Made by a program: the position numbers and the translations under genes
Source: Amycolatopsis sp. CA-128772
Lineage (GTDB): Bacteria; Actinomycetota; Actinomycetes; Mycobacteriales; Pseudonocardiaceae
Reading direction: 5' to 3'
Assembly: GCF_002904295.1 (NCBI RefSeq)
Contig: NZ_PPHG01000080.1
Coordinates: 1 to 64,000, forward strand
DNA: 64,000 bases
Shown: piece after piece, positions 57,367 through 64,000 of the stretch
Layout of the letters: each line of letters starts with the position of its first letter
Numbering within the stretch: the first letter of the stretch is position 1
The notes under the pieces: model-generated
What the model saw: the letters and a program-made list of their open reading frames with translations, nothing else
Databases searched by the model: none
What the model was told of the DNA's origin: nothing

Positions 57367-58161
57367 ATGCCGGAATTCCCCCGCCGGACGGCGCTGCGCT
57401 CGCTCGCCGTCTCGCTCTTCGCCGTCCCGATCGTGCTGGGCGCGGCCGTACCCGCCCACGCGGCCCCGCTGTGGCACCCCGAACCCGCCACCGACGGCCT
57501 GAAAGCCTTCGAGGGCATCGAAGCCGACCGCGGCCACCACCACCCCGGCCGCAAGTACGTCGTCGTCGAAGGCGACCACTACCGCTTCGCCATTTGGAAG
57601 GACGACCGCGACACCACCGGCGGCGGCGACCGCCAGCGCACCGAGTCGAAGGGCATGGTGCAGAACGGTGCCACGCTCGAGATGCACAACGGCGAGACGT
57701 GGACGATCTCCTACGAGATGTACATCCCGGCGTCGCTGCACGGCACCAGCAAGTTCACCCACATCTTCCAGACGAAGACGCCGTCGACCAACGGCGGCCC
57801 GTGGGTGACGCTGGACCTGACCCGCAGCGGCAGCAAGGAAGTGCTCGCCGCGCGCGCCTACGCCAACTCGGGCTCGCCGGATATCGCAGCCACGGACCTG
57901 GCCCCGTTGCGGAACAAGTGGATCACGATCGAGTGGACGTTCACGCCCGGCGCGAAAGGCAAGGCGGCCTGCGTGATCCGCGACGGCACCGGGTCCGGCG
58001 CGGCGATCGCCGCGCAGGGGAGCATGGCCGGCGTGAACCTGCCCGACCAGGGCGACTACGTCCGCCCGAAGTGGGGGATCTACCGGTCGGTCGAGAGCGC
58101 CTCCTCCGACATCCTCGACACCTACCTGCTGTTCCGGAACTACACGGCGGCACGCAAGTAG
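57367..58161 (+). CDS. Secreted heparin-lyase-like polysaccharide lyase
   Basis: 264 residues with SD AAGGA. Signal peptide RRTALRSLAVSLFAVPIVLGAAVPAHA with two Arg near the start, possibly Tat. The mature part is a jelly-roll with DHYRFAIWKDDRDTTGGGDRQRTESKGMVQNGATLEMHNGETWTISYEMYIP, FTHIFQTKTPSTNGGPWVTLDL and PLRNKWITIEWTFTPG, typical of the polysaccharide lyase (heparin lyase I) superfamily. It probably degrades an acidic polysaccharide; the substrate is open. It is followed after 39 bp by a membrane hydrolase-like gene. Confidence 0.75.
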   Translation: MPEFPRRTALRSLAVSLFAVPIVLGAAVPAHAAPLWHPEPATDGLKAFEGIEADRGHHHPGRKYVVVEGDHYRFAIWKDDRDTTGGGDRQRTESKGMVQNGATLEMHNGETWTISYEMYIPASLHGTSKFTHIFQTKTPSTNGGPWVTLDLTRSGSKEVLAARAYANSGSPDIAATDLAPLRNKWITIEWTFTPGAKGKAACVIRDGTGSGAAIAAQGSMAGVNLPDQGDYVRPKWGIYRSVESASSDILDTYLLFRNYTAARK

Positions 58162-58200
58162 CCGTGGCGAAGGTCGCCTGTCCGGGGTGACACTGGCGGC

Positions 58201-59499
58201 ATGAAGGTCGTCGACGGGCAGCGGAGCACGTACCGCCCGCCGGCGGCCTCGCCACCGCCGCTGCGCCGCGGTCCGCTGCTGGTCACAGCCGCGCTCGCCG
58301 CGCTCGGCGGCGCCTTGATCCCGGCCGTCGCGGTCCCCGCGCTCTGGCGGATCTGGCAGCTCTACGCGATGGTGTTCGGGGCCGTCGCGGCCGTCGAACT
58401 CGGCGCCGTCGTCGCGGTGCTCGGGTGGCCGACGCGCAGGACGGCGCACTCCGTCGCGCTCACGGCGTTCGCGTCCCTGGTCCTGTGGGTGCTCAGCAGG
58501 CCGCTGGGGCTGCTGACGCGGTTCGACCCCTGGCAGCCCGCGGACACGGTGGCCGGGTTCACCGACTGCGTCGCCGCCGGGCTGCAGGTCGTGGCGTTGT
58601 CCGGCTTTTTGCTCGTGGCCCGCCGGCGGGCGCACCCGCGCCCGTCGGCGCTGCGGCGGGTGTCGGCGTGGATCGTGCTTTTCCCGGTGCTCCTGCTGGT
58701 GTTCGTGACCGGCGCGGCGGGCGCGGTCGCCGCCGGGGACGGCCTTGCCGGCACCAGCGCCTCGACGTTGCTCGACGGCGGCCCGGGCACGGTCGAATAC
58801 TGCCGTCCCGACGGGGTGCCGCTGGCGATGGACATCTCCCGCCGCACCGGCGGCCCGCCGGCTCCGGTGGTGCTCTTCCTGCACGGCGGCGGCCTGGTGG
58901 CCGGCAACCGCAAGCCCGCCGGCCCCGGCGCCCTGCTCGCCGGGGCGCGGTCCGGCGCGCTGCGCGACGAGCTGACGGCACGCGGGTTCGCGGTCGCCGC
59001 GATCGACGTCCGGCTCACGCCCGCGGCGCCGTGGCCGGCGCCCCTTTCCGACGCCCGGTGCGCGGTCCGGTTCCTCAAGTCCAACGCGGCCGCGCTGGCC
59101 GTCGACCCGGCCCGGATCGCGGTCTGGGGGACCGGCACGGGCGGCACCCTGGCGTCCCTGCTCGGCGTCGAACGCGGGCCGGACACCGGCCAGTACTCCG
59201 CGCAGGACAGCACGGTCCGCGCCGTGGCGGCGGTCTCGGCGCCCGCGGACTTCGACCTGACGGGCCTCGACGCGCTCACCCGCGCGTCGATCCTCCTGGC
59301 GCTCGGCCGGTCGCCGGCGACGCTCCAGGCGGCGAGCCCGCTGACCCACGCCGGCCCGGGCGCCCCGCCGTTCCTGCTCGACGGCGGCCGGAAGTCGGCC
59401 GAGTTCGCGGCCCGGCTGCGCGCGGCGGGGGTTCCGGTGACCGAGGGCCCGGCGTCGGATCACGCCGTCGCCGGCTTCTTCGCCGCGGCGGTGCGGTGA
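58201..59499 (+). CDS. Membrane protein with HSL-type alpha/beta hydrolase domain lacking Ser nucleophile
   Basis: 432 residues. Four to five membrane helices in residues 25-185 (LLVTAALAALGGALIPAVAVPALW, ...WIVLFPVLLLVFVTGAAGAVAAG), then a hydrolase domain with the oxyanion motif VVLFLHGGGLVAG (about 221) and the C-terminal ASDHAVAGFF (catalytic His). The nucleophile motif expected as GxSxGG reads WGTGTGGTLAS: the Ser position is Gly. Asp and His remain. It is therefore likely not an active esterase; a carboxyl or binding role is possible. Same strand as the lyase gene, 39 bp apart. Confidence 0.75.
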   Translation: MKVVDGQRSTYRPPAASPPPLRRGPLLVTAALAALGGALIPAVAVPALWRIWQLYAMVFGAVAAVELGAVVAVLGWPTRRTAHSVALTAFASLVLWVLSRPLGLLTRFDPWQPADTVAGFTDCVAAGLQVVALSGFLLVARRRAHPRPSALRRVSAWIVLFPVLLLVFVTGAAGAVAAGDGLAGTSASTLLDGGPGTVEYCRPDGVPLAMDISRRTGGPPAPVVLFLHGGGLVAGNRKPAGPGALLAGARSGALRDELTARGFAVAAIDVRLTPAAPWPAPLSDARCAVRFLKSNAAALAVDPARIAVWGTGTGGTLASLLGVERGPDTGQYSAQDSTVRAVAAVSAPADFDLTGLDALTRASILLALGRSPATLQAASPLTHAGPGAPPFLLDGGRKSAEFAARLRAAGVPVTEGPASDHAVAGFFAAAVR

Positions 59500-59503
59500 G
59501 GAC

Positions 59504-59534
59504 TTGCCCTGGAGCGCGCTCCAGGTCCTAGCGT
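59504..59534 (+). promoter_or_regulatory. MerR-type promoter of the LLM oxidoreductase
   Basis: TTGCCC (59504-59509), a 19-bp spacer and TAGCGT (59529-59534). The spacer holds a perfect 18-bp dyad CCTGGAGCG/CGCTCCAGG (59508-59525). A 19-bp spacer with a central dyad is the hallmark of MerR-activated promoters. Confidence 0.75.
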
Positions 59535-59568
59535 GGGGGCACGCCGATCACGTCAGGAGCACCTTCGC

Positions 59569-60444
59569 ATGGAACTCGGTTTCCACCTCCCCATCTTCGA
59601 CATCGAAGGCGGGACCACCGCCATCGCCGGTGAGCTCGCCCGCGTGGGCGCCGCGGCGGAAGAGGCCGGGGCGACCTGGCTGTCCTTCATGGACCACTAC
59701 TTCCAGATCGAGCCGACCGGCCTGCCCGCCGAGTCGAACATGCTGGAGGGCTACACCACGCTCGGCTACCTCGCCGCGCACACGTCCCGGATCGACCTCG
59801 GCCTGCTCGTCACCGGGGTGACCTACCGGCACCCGGGGCTGCTCGCGAAGATCGTCACCACGCTCGACGTCCTCTCCGGCGGCCGGGCCACCCTCGGCAT
59901 CGGGGCCGCCTGGTTCGAGCGCGAGCACCAGGGGATGGGCGTGCCGTTCCCGCCCGTCGCCGAGCGGTTCGAGCGGCTGGAGGAGACGCTGCGGATCTGC
60001 CGGCAGATGTGGGACCCCGCCGACAACGGCCCGTTCGAGGGCAAGCACTACCGGCTGGCCGAAACGCTCTGCTCGCCGCAGCCGATCAACCGGCCCAAGG
60101 TGCTCATCGGCGGCGCCGGCGAGCGCAAGACGCTGCGCCTGGTCGCCCAGTACGGCGACGCGTGCAACCTCTTCGGCAGCTCGCCGGAGGACGTCGAGCA
60201 CAAGCTGGACGTGCTGCGCCGCCACTGCGACGACGTCGGCCGCGACTACGAGACGATCCGCAAGACGGTCCTCGCCAACAACCCGCGTCCCACGCCGGAA
60301 ACCCGGGACGAGTTCGTCCGCTCGATGGCCGGGTACGCGAAGCTGGGCGTCCGGACGGCGATCGTCACCCCGACGACCGGTTCGCCGGCGGCGTGGATCG
60401 AGGGCATGGCCCCGGCGGTGCCGCAGCTGGCCGAACTGGGCTAG
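59569..60444 (+). CDS. LLM-class F420-dependent oxidoreductase
   Basis: 291 residues from ATG 59569 with SD CAGGAG. Luciferase-like fold: LGFHLPIFDIEGGTTAIAGELARVGAAAEEAGATWLSFMDHYFQ, LGLLVTGVTYRHPGLLAKIVTTLDVLSGGRATLGIGAAWFEREHQGMGVPFPPVAERFERLEETL. The TTLDVLSGGRATLGIGAAWF block is typical of F420-dependent LLM enzymes. It lies behind a MerR-type promoter, so a MerR regulator (not in the window) should induce it. Substrate unknown. Confidence 0.87.
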   Translation: MELGFHLPIFDIEGGTTAIAGELARVGAAAEEAGATWLSFMDHYFQIEPTGLPAESNMLEGYTTLGYLAAHTSRIDLGLLVTGVTYRHPGLLAKIVTTLDVLSGGRATLGIGAAWFEREHQGMGVPFPPVAERFERLEETLRICRQMWDPADNGPFEGKHYRLAETLCSPQPINRPKVLIGGAGERKTLRLVAQYGDACNLFGSSPEDVEHKLDVLRRHCDDVGRDYETIRKTVLANNPRPTPETRDEFVRSMAGYAKLGVRTAIVTPTTGSPAAWIEGMAPAVPQLAELG

Positions 60445-61253
60445 GCGGTCAGGATCCGCGCGGTGACCAGCTCCGGCCGTTGCAGCGGCAGGGCGTGGGT
60501 CGCCCGCGGCACGATTTCCACGTCGAACAGCGGGTTGAGCGCCTCGACCCGCTGTTCGACGTCCCGCGCGGCGTGGATCACGCTGCGTTCGCCCAGGACC
60601 AGCCGGACGGGGACGGCGACCGCGCGCAGCTGCTCGTCGGTGAACAGGTACTCCGGCGGGTGGTGCGCGCGGTAGGTCAGGCCACCGAACAGCAGCGGGC
60701 GGAGGGTGCGCCGGACCGCCGCGCGCGGGCGGGGGTCGAACCAGGTCGCGACTTCCCGCACGCTCCACCAGAGGAACCGGCGGCCGATCGGCGCGAACCC
60801 GGGCGGCTCGACGGCGACGACGCCCGCGATCCGGTCCGGCGTGCGGGCGGCGAGGGTGAGCGCGAGCCAGGCGCCGCGGGACACCCCGGCCAGCAGGAAC
60901 TTTCCGGGCCCGAGGCCGTCGAGGACGTCGTGCAGCCAGCCGGCGCAGTCGTCCCCGGTCGTGGCCGGCCGCGTCTGGCGCGAGCGCCCGGGTTCGCCGA
61001 TCGTGTCGACGGCGTACACGCGGTGCCGGGCGGCCAGGTCCGCCACGTGCGGGTACCACGAAAGCGACGTGCCCATGAGACCGGGCAGCAGCACGATCGG
61101 CGGGCCGGTGTCACCGCTCACCCGGACGCGGGTGGGCCCGTAGCGCGTGCCGACGTCGACGTCCCGCACCGGCACGGGCCAGCGGGCGGCGATCCGGTCG
61201 TACGCGGCCAGGTACCGGTTTTCGCTGCGCGCGCTCCGGAATCCGCCGATCAT
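60441..61253 (-). CDS. Alpha/beta hydrolase
   Basis: 270 residues with SD GGGGAGGG. Core PPIVLLPGLMGTSLSWYPHVADLAARHRVYAVDTIGEPGRSRQ, nucleophile LLAGVSRGAWLALTLAA (GVSRGA, about residue 127), acid in VRLVLGERSVIH and His in VPRATHALPLQRPE (about 256). It overlaps the convergent LLM gene by 4 bp. A seven-codon ORF (ATG 61273) overlaps its start as ATGA (see findings). The substrate is unknown. Confidence 0.82.
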   Translation of the reverse strand: MIGGFRSARSENRYLAAYDRIAARWPVPVRDVDVGTRYGPTRVRVSGDTGPPIVLLPGLMGTSLSWYPHVADLAARHRVYAVDTIGEPGRSRQTRPATTGDDCAGWLHDVLDGLGPGKFLLAGVSRGAWLALTLAARTPDRIAGVVAVEPPGFAPIGRRFLWWSVREVATWFDPRPRAAVRRTLRPLLFGGLTYRAHHPPEYLFTDEQLRAVAVPVRLVLGERSVIHAARDVEQRVEALNPLFDVEIVPRATHALPLQRPELVTARILTA

Positions 61254-61305
61254 GAACCCTCCCCGGGTTTCATGGTGCGCCGGAAGCATAACACAAGACC
61301 TTGGT

Positions 61306-61318
61306 GTCCATAGTGGAC
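61306..61318. promoter_or_regulatory. 13-bp dyad between hydrolase and Ala-rich protein genes
   Basis: GTCCA-TAG-TGGAC is a perfect dyad in the divergent promoter region (61254-61382). On the minus strand TATGCT (61290-61285) is a -10 candidate. The binding protein is unknown. Confidence 0.4.
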
Positions 61319-61382
61319 GGTGAACCGCCCGGCGGGGCGGGCCGTGTGTCCTGGAGAGGTGGCGACCAGAGAGGAGGGGCTG

Positions 61383-62186
61383 ATGCCCCACGTGCGCACG
61401 ACAGGACGACACCGCAAACGCGCGACGATCGGGCTCGCCGCGCTGGTGGGCGTAGCCGGCGCAACGGCCACGGCGATCGCGTTGACCAGCCCGGCGAGCA
61501 ACGCGGCCACGGAGAACTGCGGCGGCCTGGACACGGCGTTGCAGAACAACCTGACCTTCATCGCGAGCCAGCGCACCGCTCCGGACGCCCAGTCGCCGGC
61601 CCGCATCGCCAACCGCCAGGCGGTGGTCGACCAGATCGAGCAGCGCCGCCAGGCAGCGGGCTGCGCAAACCAGGTGGCGGCGAACGAGGTGGCGGCCCAG
61701 TGCGCGGCGGTCGCCGCGGCGGGCCAGGAAGCCGATGCCAGCAAGGAGAAGGCGGGCATGGCCGCCGAGAAGGGCGCGGCCGGCAAGAAGAAGGCGGCCG
61801 GTTCGGGCGCGGAGAACGGCAAGGCGCAGGAGAAGGACATGGCCGCCGACGAGAACGGCATGGCGGCAGCGGAAAACGGCGCTGCGGACGAGGACGGCAT
61901 GGCCGGGCAGCAGAACGCGGCCGGCCAGGATGCCGCAGCCGCCCAAGCCTGCGAGGTGGTCCGGAAGTGCCTGGCCCAGGCCGCCGGCATGGCCGACCAG
62001 AACGGTATGGCCAACGGCAACGGCATGGCCACCGACGAGAACCAGAAAGCCCAGGAACAGAAAGCGCAAGACCAGAAAAAGGCCGGCAAGAACGCCGACA
62101 AGAACGCCGATGCCGCCGGTGCGGTGGCGGCCCGGTGCGTCGCCTCCGCCGTGGCCGCGGCCGGGAAGGCACCCGCGGGACGCTGA
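61383..62186 (+). CDS. Secreted Ala-rich low-complexity protein
   Basis: 267 residues, SD GAGGAGGGG. The signal peptide is RKRATIGLAALVGVAGATATAIALTSPASNA. Mature N-terminal helices contain six or so scattered Cys (ENCGG, GCANQ, AQCAAV, QACEVVRKC, ARCVAS). The middle is low complexity, Ala/Glu/Lys/Asn/Gly/Met-rich, with repeats of the form x-E-N-G-M-A and NGMA (residues 155-225). The C-terminus is Lys/Asn rich with paired Cys. No known domain. It is divergent from an alpha/beta hydrolase. It may be a cell-envelope or matrix protein. Confidence 0.7.
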   Translation: MPHVRTTGRHRKRATIGLAALVGVAGATATAIALTSPASNAATENCGGLDTALQNNLTFIASQRTAPDAQSPARIANRQAVVDQIEQRRQAAGCANQVAANEVAAQCAAVAAAGQEADASKEKAGMAAEKGAAGKKKAAGSGAENGKAQEKDMAADENGMAAAENGAADEDGMAGQQNAAGQDAAAAQACEVVRKCLAQAAGMADQNGMANGNGMATDENQKAQEQKAQDQKKAGKNADKNADAAGAVAARCVASAVAAAGKAPAGR

Positions 62187-62350
62187 ACCCGCGTCGAGCC
62201 CGGACCGGCGGCCACCACCCCGGTCCGGGCCCGGCGGGCGACCCGATCCGGTGACCGGCGGGAACTCCGGCCCGTCGCCGGCCGTTCACCAGGTGGAGCG
62301 CAGTACGCTGGCGCTCGGAAAACGACCGACGACAGCACGACGAGGCTTCA

Positions 62351-63004
62351 GTGACCACCGACCCGGCGGCCGAGGACGCTTCCCTGCGCGAGGCGGCCGA
62401 CGAGCTCGTCGTCGCCGGGCAGCTCCCGCGGTTCCTCCTGATGTACAAGTTCGCCATCGAAGAGCTGATGACGAAGCTGCGGATCCTCAGCGAGGAGTTC
62501 GACTTCGTCCACCAGCACGACCCGATCGAGCACATCACCAACCGGGTCAAGCGGCCGGAGGCGATCAAGGAAAAGGTGCGCCGCCGCGGTCTCGGCGGCG
62601 ACTGGGTGTCCGCGGCCGCCGCCCTCGACGACATCGCCGGCATCCGGGTCGTCTGCCCGTTCGTTTCCGACGTCTACGAGGTCGCGCGGATGCTCACCGC
62701 GCAGGACGACGTCGAGCTGTTGCGGACCAAGGACTACATCGCGCAGCCGAAGGCCAACGGCTACCGCAGCCTGCACCTCATCGTGCGCATCCCGGTGTTC
62801 CTCTCCGACCGCGTCGAAAAGGTCAAGGTGGAGGTGCAGCTGCGCACGATCGCCATGGACTTCTGGGCGGCGGTCGAGCACAAGCTGTCGTACAAGTACC
62901 GCGACAGCGTGCCCCCCGACTTCGCGGGCGAGCTCGCGGCGGCGGCCCGGACCGCGGCCGACCTCGACGCCCGGATGGCGGCGCTGCACGAACGCATCCG
63001 CTAG
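62351..63004 (+). CDS. Small alarmone (p)ppGpp synthetase (RelA/SpoT domain)
   Basis: 217 residues from GTG 62351 with a weak SD. A single RelA/SpoT synthetase domain, no hydrolase: RVKRPEAIKEKVRRRGLGGDW, DDIAGIRVVCPFVSDVYEVARML, DYIAQPKANGYRSLHLIVRIPVFL and VEVQLRTIAMDFWAAVEHKLSYKY (Glu/Gln metal and base sites). Length and layout are those of RelQ/RelP-type small synthetases, which make ppGpp from GTP/GDP and ATP. It is not part of an operon; it overlaps the convergent TetR gene by 4 bp. Confidence 0.9.
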   Translation: MTTDPAAEDASLREAADELVVAGQLPRFLLMYKFAIEELMTKLRILSEEFDFVHQHDPIEHITNRVKRPEAIKEKVRRRGLGGDWVSAAAALDDIAGIRVVCPFVSDVYEVARMLTAQDDVELLRTKDYIAQPKANGYRSLHLIVRIPVFLSDRVEKVKVEVQLRTIAMDFWAAVEHKLSYKYRDSVPPDFAGELAAAARTAADLDARMAALHERIR

Positions 63005-63645
63005 GCCCCGGCCATCGCGCCGAGCGCGTCGAGCAGCACCCGCAGCCCGAATTCGAACTCTGCTTCGTGGTCGCACACGGCCAGGAACGGCGCCGCCGCG
63101 GAAACGGCGGGCAGCCCGGCCCCTTCGAGCTCCGCGAGGCGGGGGCCGCCGCTGAACGTCGGTGCGGCGTCGACCTCCCGCATCAACGTGCCGATCAGGA
63201 ACGCCAGCACGGTCCGCAGCCCGTGCACCGCCCGGTCCGGCGGGAACCCCGCCGCGAGCAGCGGCGCGAGCACGGCCTCCACCGGCGCCAGGGCCGTCAT
63301 CGACGCGAGCCGGCGGGTGAGCACCAGCGGCGCCGCGCGCGAGTGGCCGAGCATCGCCGCGCGGAACCCGTGCGCCAGCGCGGACATCGTCTCCCGCAGG
63401 TCCGCGTCCGGGGGAGGCGCGGGGATCGCGGCCAGCAGGACTTCGGCGATCCCGTCGAGCAGCGCGTCCTTGCCGTCGACGTGGTTGTACAGGCTCATCG
63501 GGTCGACCCCGAGCCGGCGCGCCAGCTTGCGCATGCTGACGGCGTCGAGACCCTCTTCGTCGACGAGCGCGAGAGCTTCCCGCAGGATCCGTTCGCGCGA
63601 CAGGCTCCCGGCTTCCCTGGGTGGCCGCCCGCGCCGGCCGGTCAC
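63001..63645 (-). CDS. TetR-family regulator (TetR_C type) coupled to P450
   Basis: 214 residues. HTH: RERILREALALVDEEGLDAVSMRKLARRLGVDPMSLYNHVDGKDALLDGIAEVLLAAI (about residues 18-75), in which the DPMSLYNHV recognition helix is typical of TetR/AcrR C-terminal-class members of TetR/MphR type. The start overlaps the P450 stop (ATGA-type, 63642-63645), so it is co-translated with the P450 and likely responds to a P450 substrate. Confidence 0.87.
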   Translation of the reverse strand: MTGRRGRPPREAGSLSRERILREALALVDEEGLDAVSMRKLARRLGVDPMSLYNHVDGKDALLDGIAEVLLAAIPAPPPDADLRETMSALAHGFRAAMLGHSRAAPLVLTRRLASMTALAPVEAVLAPLLAAGFPPDRAVHGLRTVLAFLIGTLMREVDAAPTFSGGPRLAELEGAGLPAVSAAAPFLAVCDHEAEFEFGLRVLLDALGAMAGA

Positions 63646-64000
63646 GGCGCGAGCACCGCGGGCAGGTGCTCGTAGCCGCGCAGAATCCGCGTCGACCGGC
63701 GGCGGCCGCCGGGCAGCACGCGCAGGCCGGGGAACCGGTCGAAGATCGTGCGCAGCCCGATTTCGCCCTCCATGCGTGCCAGCGACGCACCCAGGCAGTG
63801 GTGGCGCCCGGCGCCGAACGAGACGTGGTCGCGCGCGCCGGTCCGGGTGACGTCGAAGACCGCCGGGTCCTCGAACACGCCGGGGTCGCGGTTGGCGCCG
63901 GCCAGGACGGTGGTCACCAGCGCCCCGCGGGGCAGCGGCACCCCGGCGACCTCGGTCTCGCGCGTCGCCAGGCGCCCGGTCAGCAGGACCGGCGGGTCGT
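63642..64000 (-). CDS. Cytochrome P450, C-terminal part, cut by the right edge
   Basis: About 119 codons are visible. The haem-binding loop HVSFGAGRHHCLGASLARMEGEIGL (FGxGxHxCxG, Cys ligand) is followed by the terminal strands RFPGLRVLPGGRRRSTRILRGYEHLPAVL. Upstream residues TGRLATRETEVAGVPLPRGALVTTVLAGANRDPGVFEDP match the conserved PERFDP-like region of bacterial class I P450s (ANRDP). The start and the I helix are outside the window. Coupled to the TetR gene downstream. Confidence 0.92.
   Translation of the reverse strand, partial: DPPVLLTGRLATRETEVAGVPLPRGALVTTVLAGANRDPGVFEDPAVFDVTRTGARDHVSFGAGRHHCLGASLARMEGEIGLRTIFDRFPGLRVLPGGRRRSTRILRGYEHLPAVLAP

Noticed and set aside
1-64000. tRNA, rRNA, CRISPR arrays or a phage region
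   Set aside because: None was found on reading; no tRNA-like cloverleaf with CCA context and no integrase, portal or terminase genes.

Overview
This 64 kb window is chromosomal DNA from a high-GC filamentous actinomycete. The family content points to Pseudonocardiales, and an Amycolatopsis-like genome is my best guess (inference). Supporting signs are third-position G/C in nearly every codon, many GTG starts, ATGA/GTGA translational coupling, a conservon, F420-type LLM and DasR-type gene families, and many TetR, MarR, GntR and LacI regulators. No rRNA, tRNA, CRISPR array or intact mobile element was seen. The only trace of transposition is a broken IS5-type transposase remnant near 39.3 kb. 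The region looks like a catabolic and regulatory part of the chromosome arm.

Layout. 0-6.2 kb (minus): a coupled operon with a DUF6292-like protein, a ThDP enzyme, an enolase-superfamily enzyme and a giant FAD/Fe-S 2-hydroxyacid dehydrogenase cut by the left edge. 6.3-9.7 kb: a MarR regulator with two matching dyads, a molybdopterin oxidoreductase that has lost its Fe-S cysteines, and a small partner. 9.8-11.0 kb: a frameshifted LtrA membrane protein. 11.4-15.7 kb: a conservon-like operon (CvnA, CvnB, CvnC) ending in an MHYT sensor instead of the usual GTPase, closed by a perfect terminator. 15.8-18.2 kb: a large secreted Cys-pair repeat protein. 18.4-25.1 kb: an aminosugar operon (GH16 plus chitin-binding module, ABC binding protein and two permeases, GH20 hexosaminidase, GntR) headed by a DasR-like site. 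25.1-26.3 kb: an ArsR-arsenate reductase fusion and a VOC protein. 26.3-27.5 kb: an acyl-CoA dehydrogenase.

27.6-35.7 kb: a regulon for the lower part of protocatechuate 4,5-cleavage / gallate catabolism (LigJ, LigI, transporter, LigK, LigU/GalD, a dehydrogenase and an FCD-type GntR). It is tied together by three copies of an ATTGT-NN-ACAAT operator and interrupted by a spore-photoproduct-lyase family gene. 35.9-38.6 kb: an MFS exporter, two identical hexapeptide mini-ORFs (MSDKGW) each with its own Shine-Dalgarno, and a diguanylate cyclase. 38.6-41.8 kb: an Ohr/OsmC protein, the transposase remnant, a LacI and phytanoyl-type dioxygenase pair around a perfect 26-bp dyad, a small membrane protein and a Cys-rich 40-residue peptide. 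41.9-48.5 kb: a ZIP transporter, TetR/SRPBCC, a trypsin-like protease, a TetR, a CU044_5270 protein with a twice-frameshifted ECF sigma gene, a MarR and two small coupled ORFs.

48.6-51.8 kb: a 1048-residue two-domain GH43-type secreted enzyme with a LacI-type operator. 51.9-64 kb: a kinase-fold protein, MDR oxidoreductase, XRE and TetR regulators, an uncharacterised TIM barrel, alpha/beta hydrolases (one lacking its serine), a heparin-lyase-like secreted protein, an LLM oxidoreductase behind a MerR-type promoter, an Ala/Asn/Gly-rich secreted protein, a small (p)ppGpp synthetase, a TetR and the C-terminal part of a cytochrome P450 cut by the right edge.

The most unusual items are the duplicated MSDKGW mini-genes, the Cys-stripped molybdoenzyme, the operator-defined lig regulon that lacks a ring-cleavage enzyme, and the conservon with an MHYT protein in the GTPase slot.
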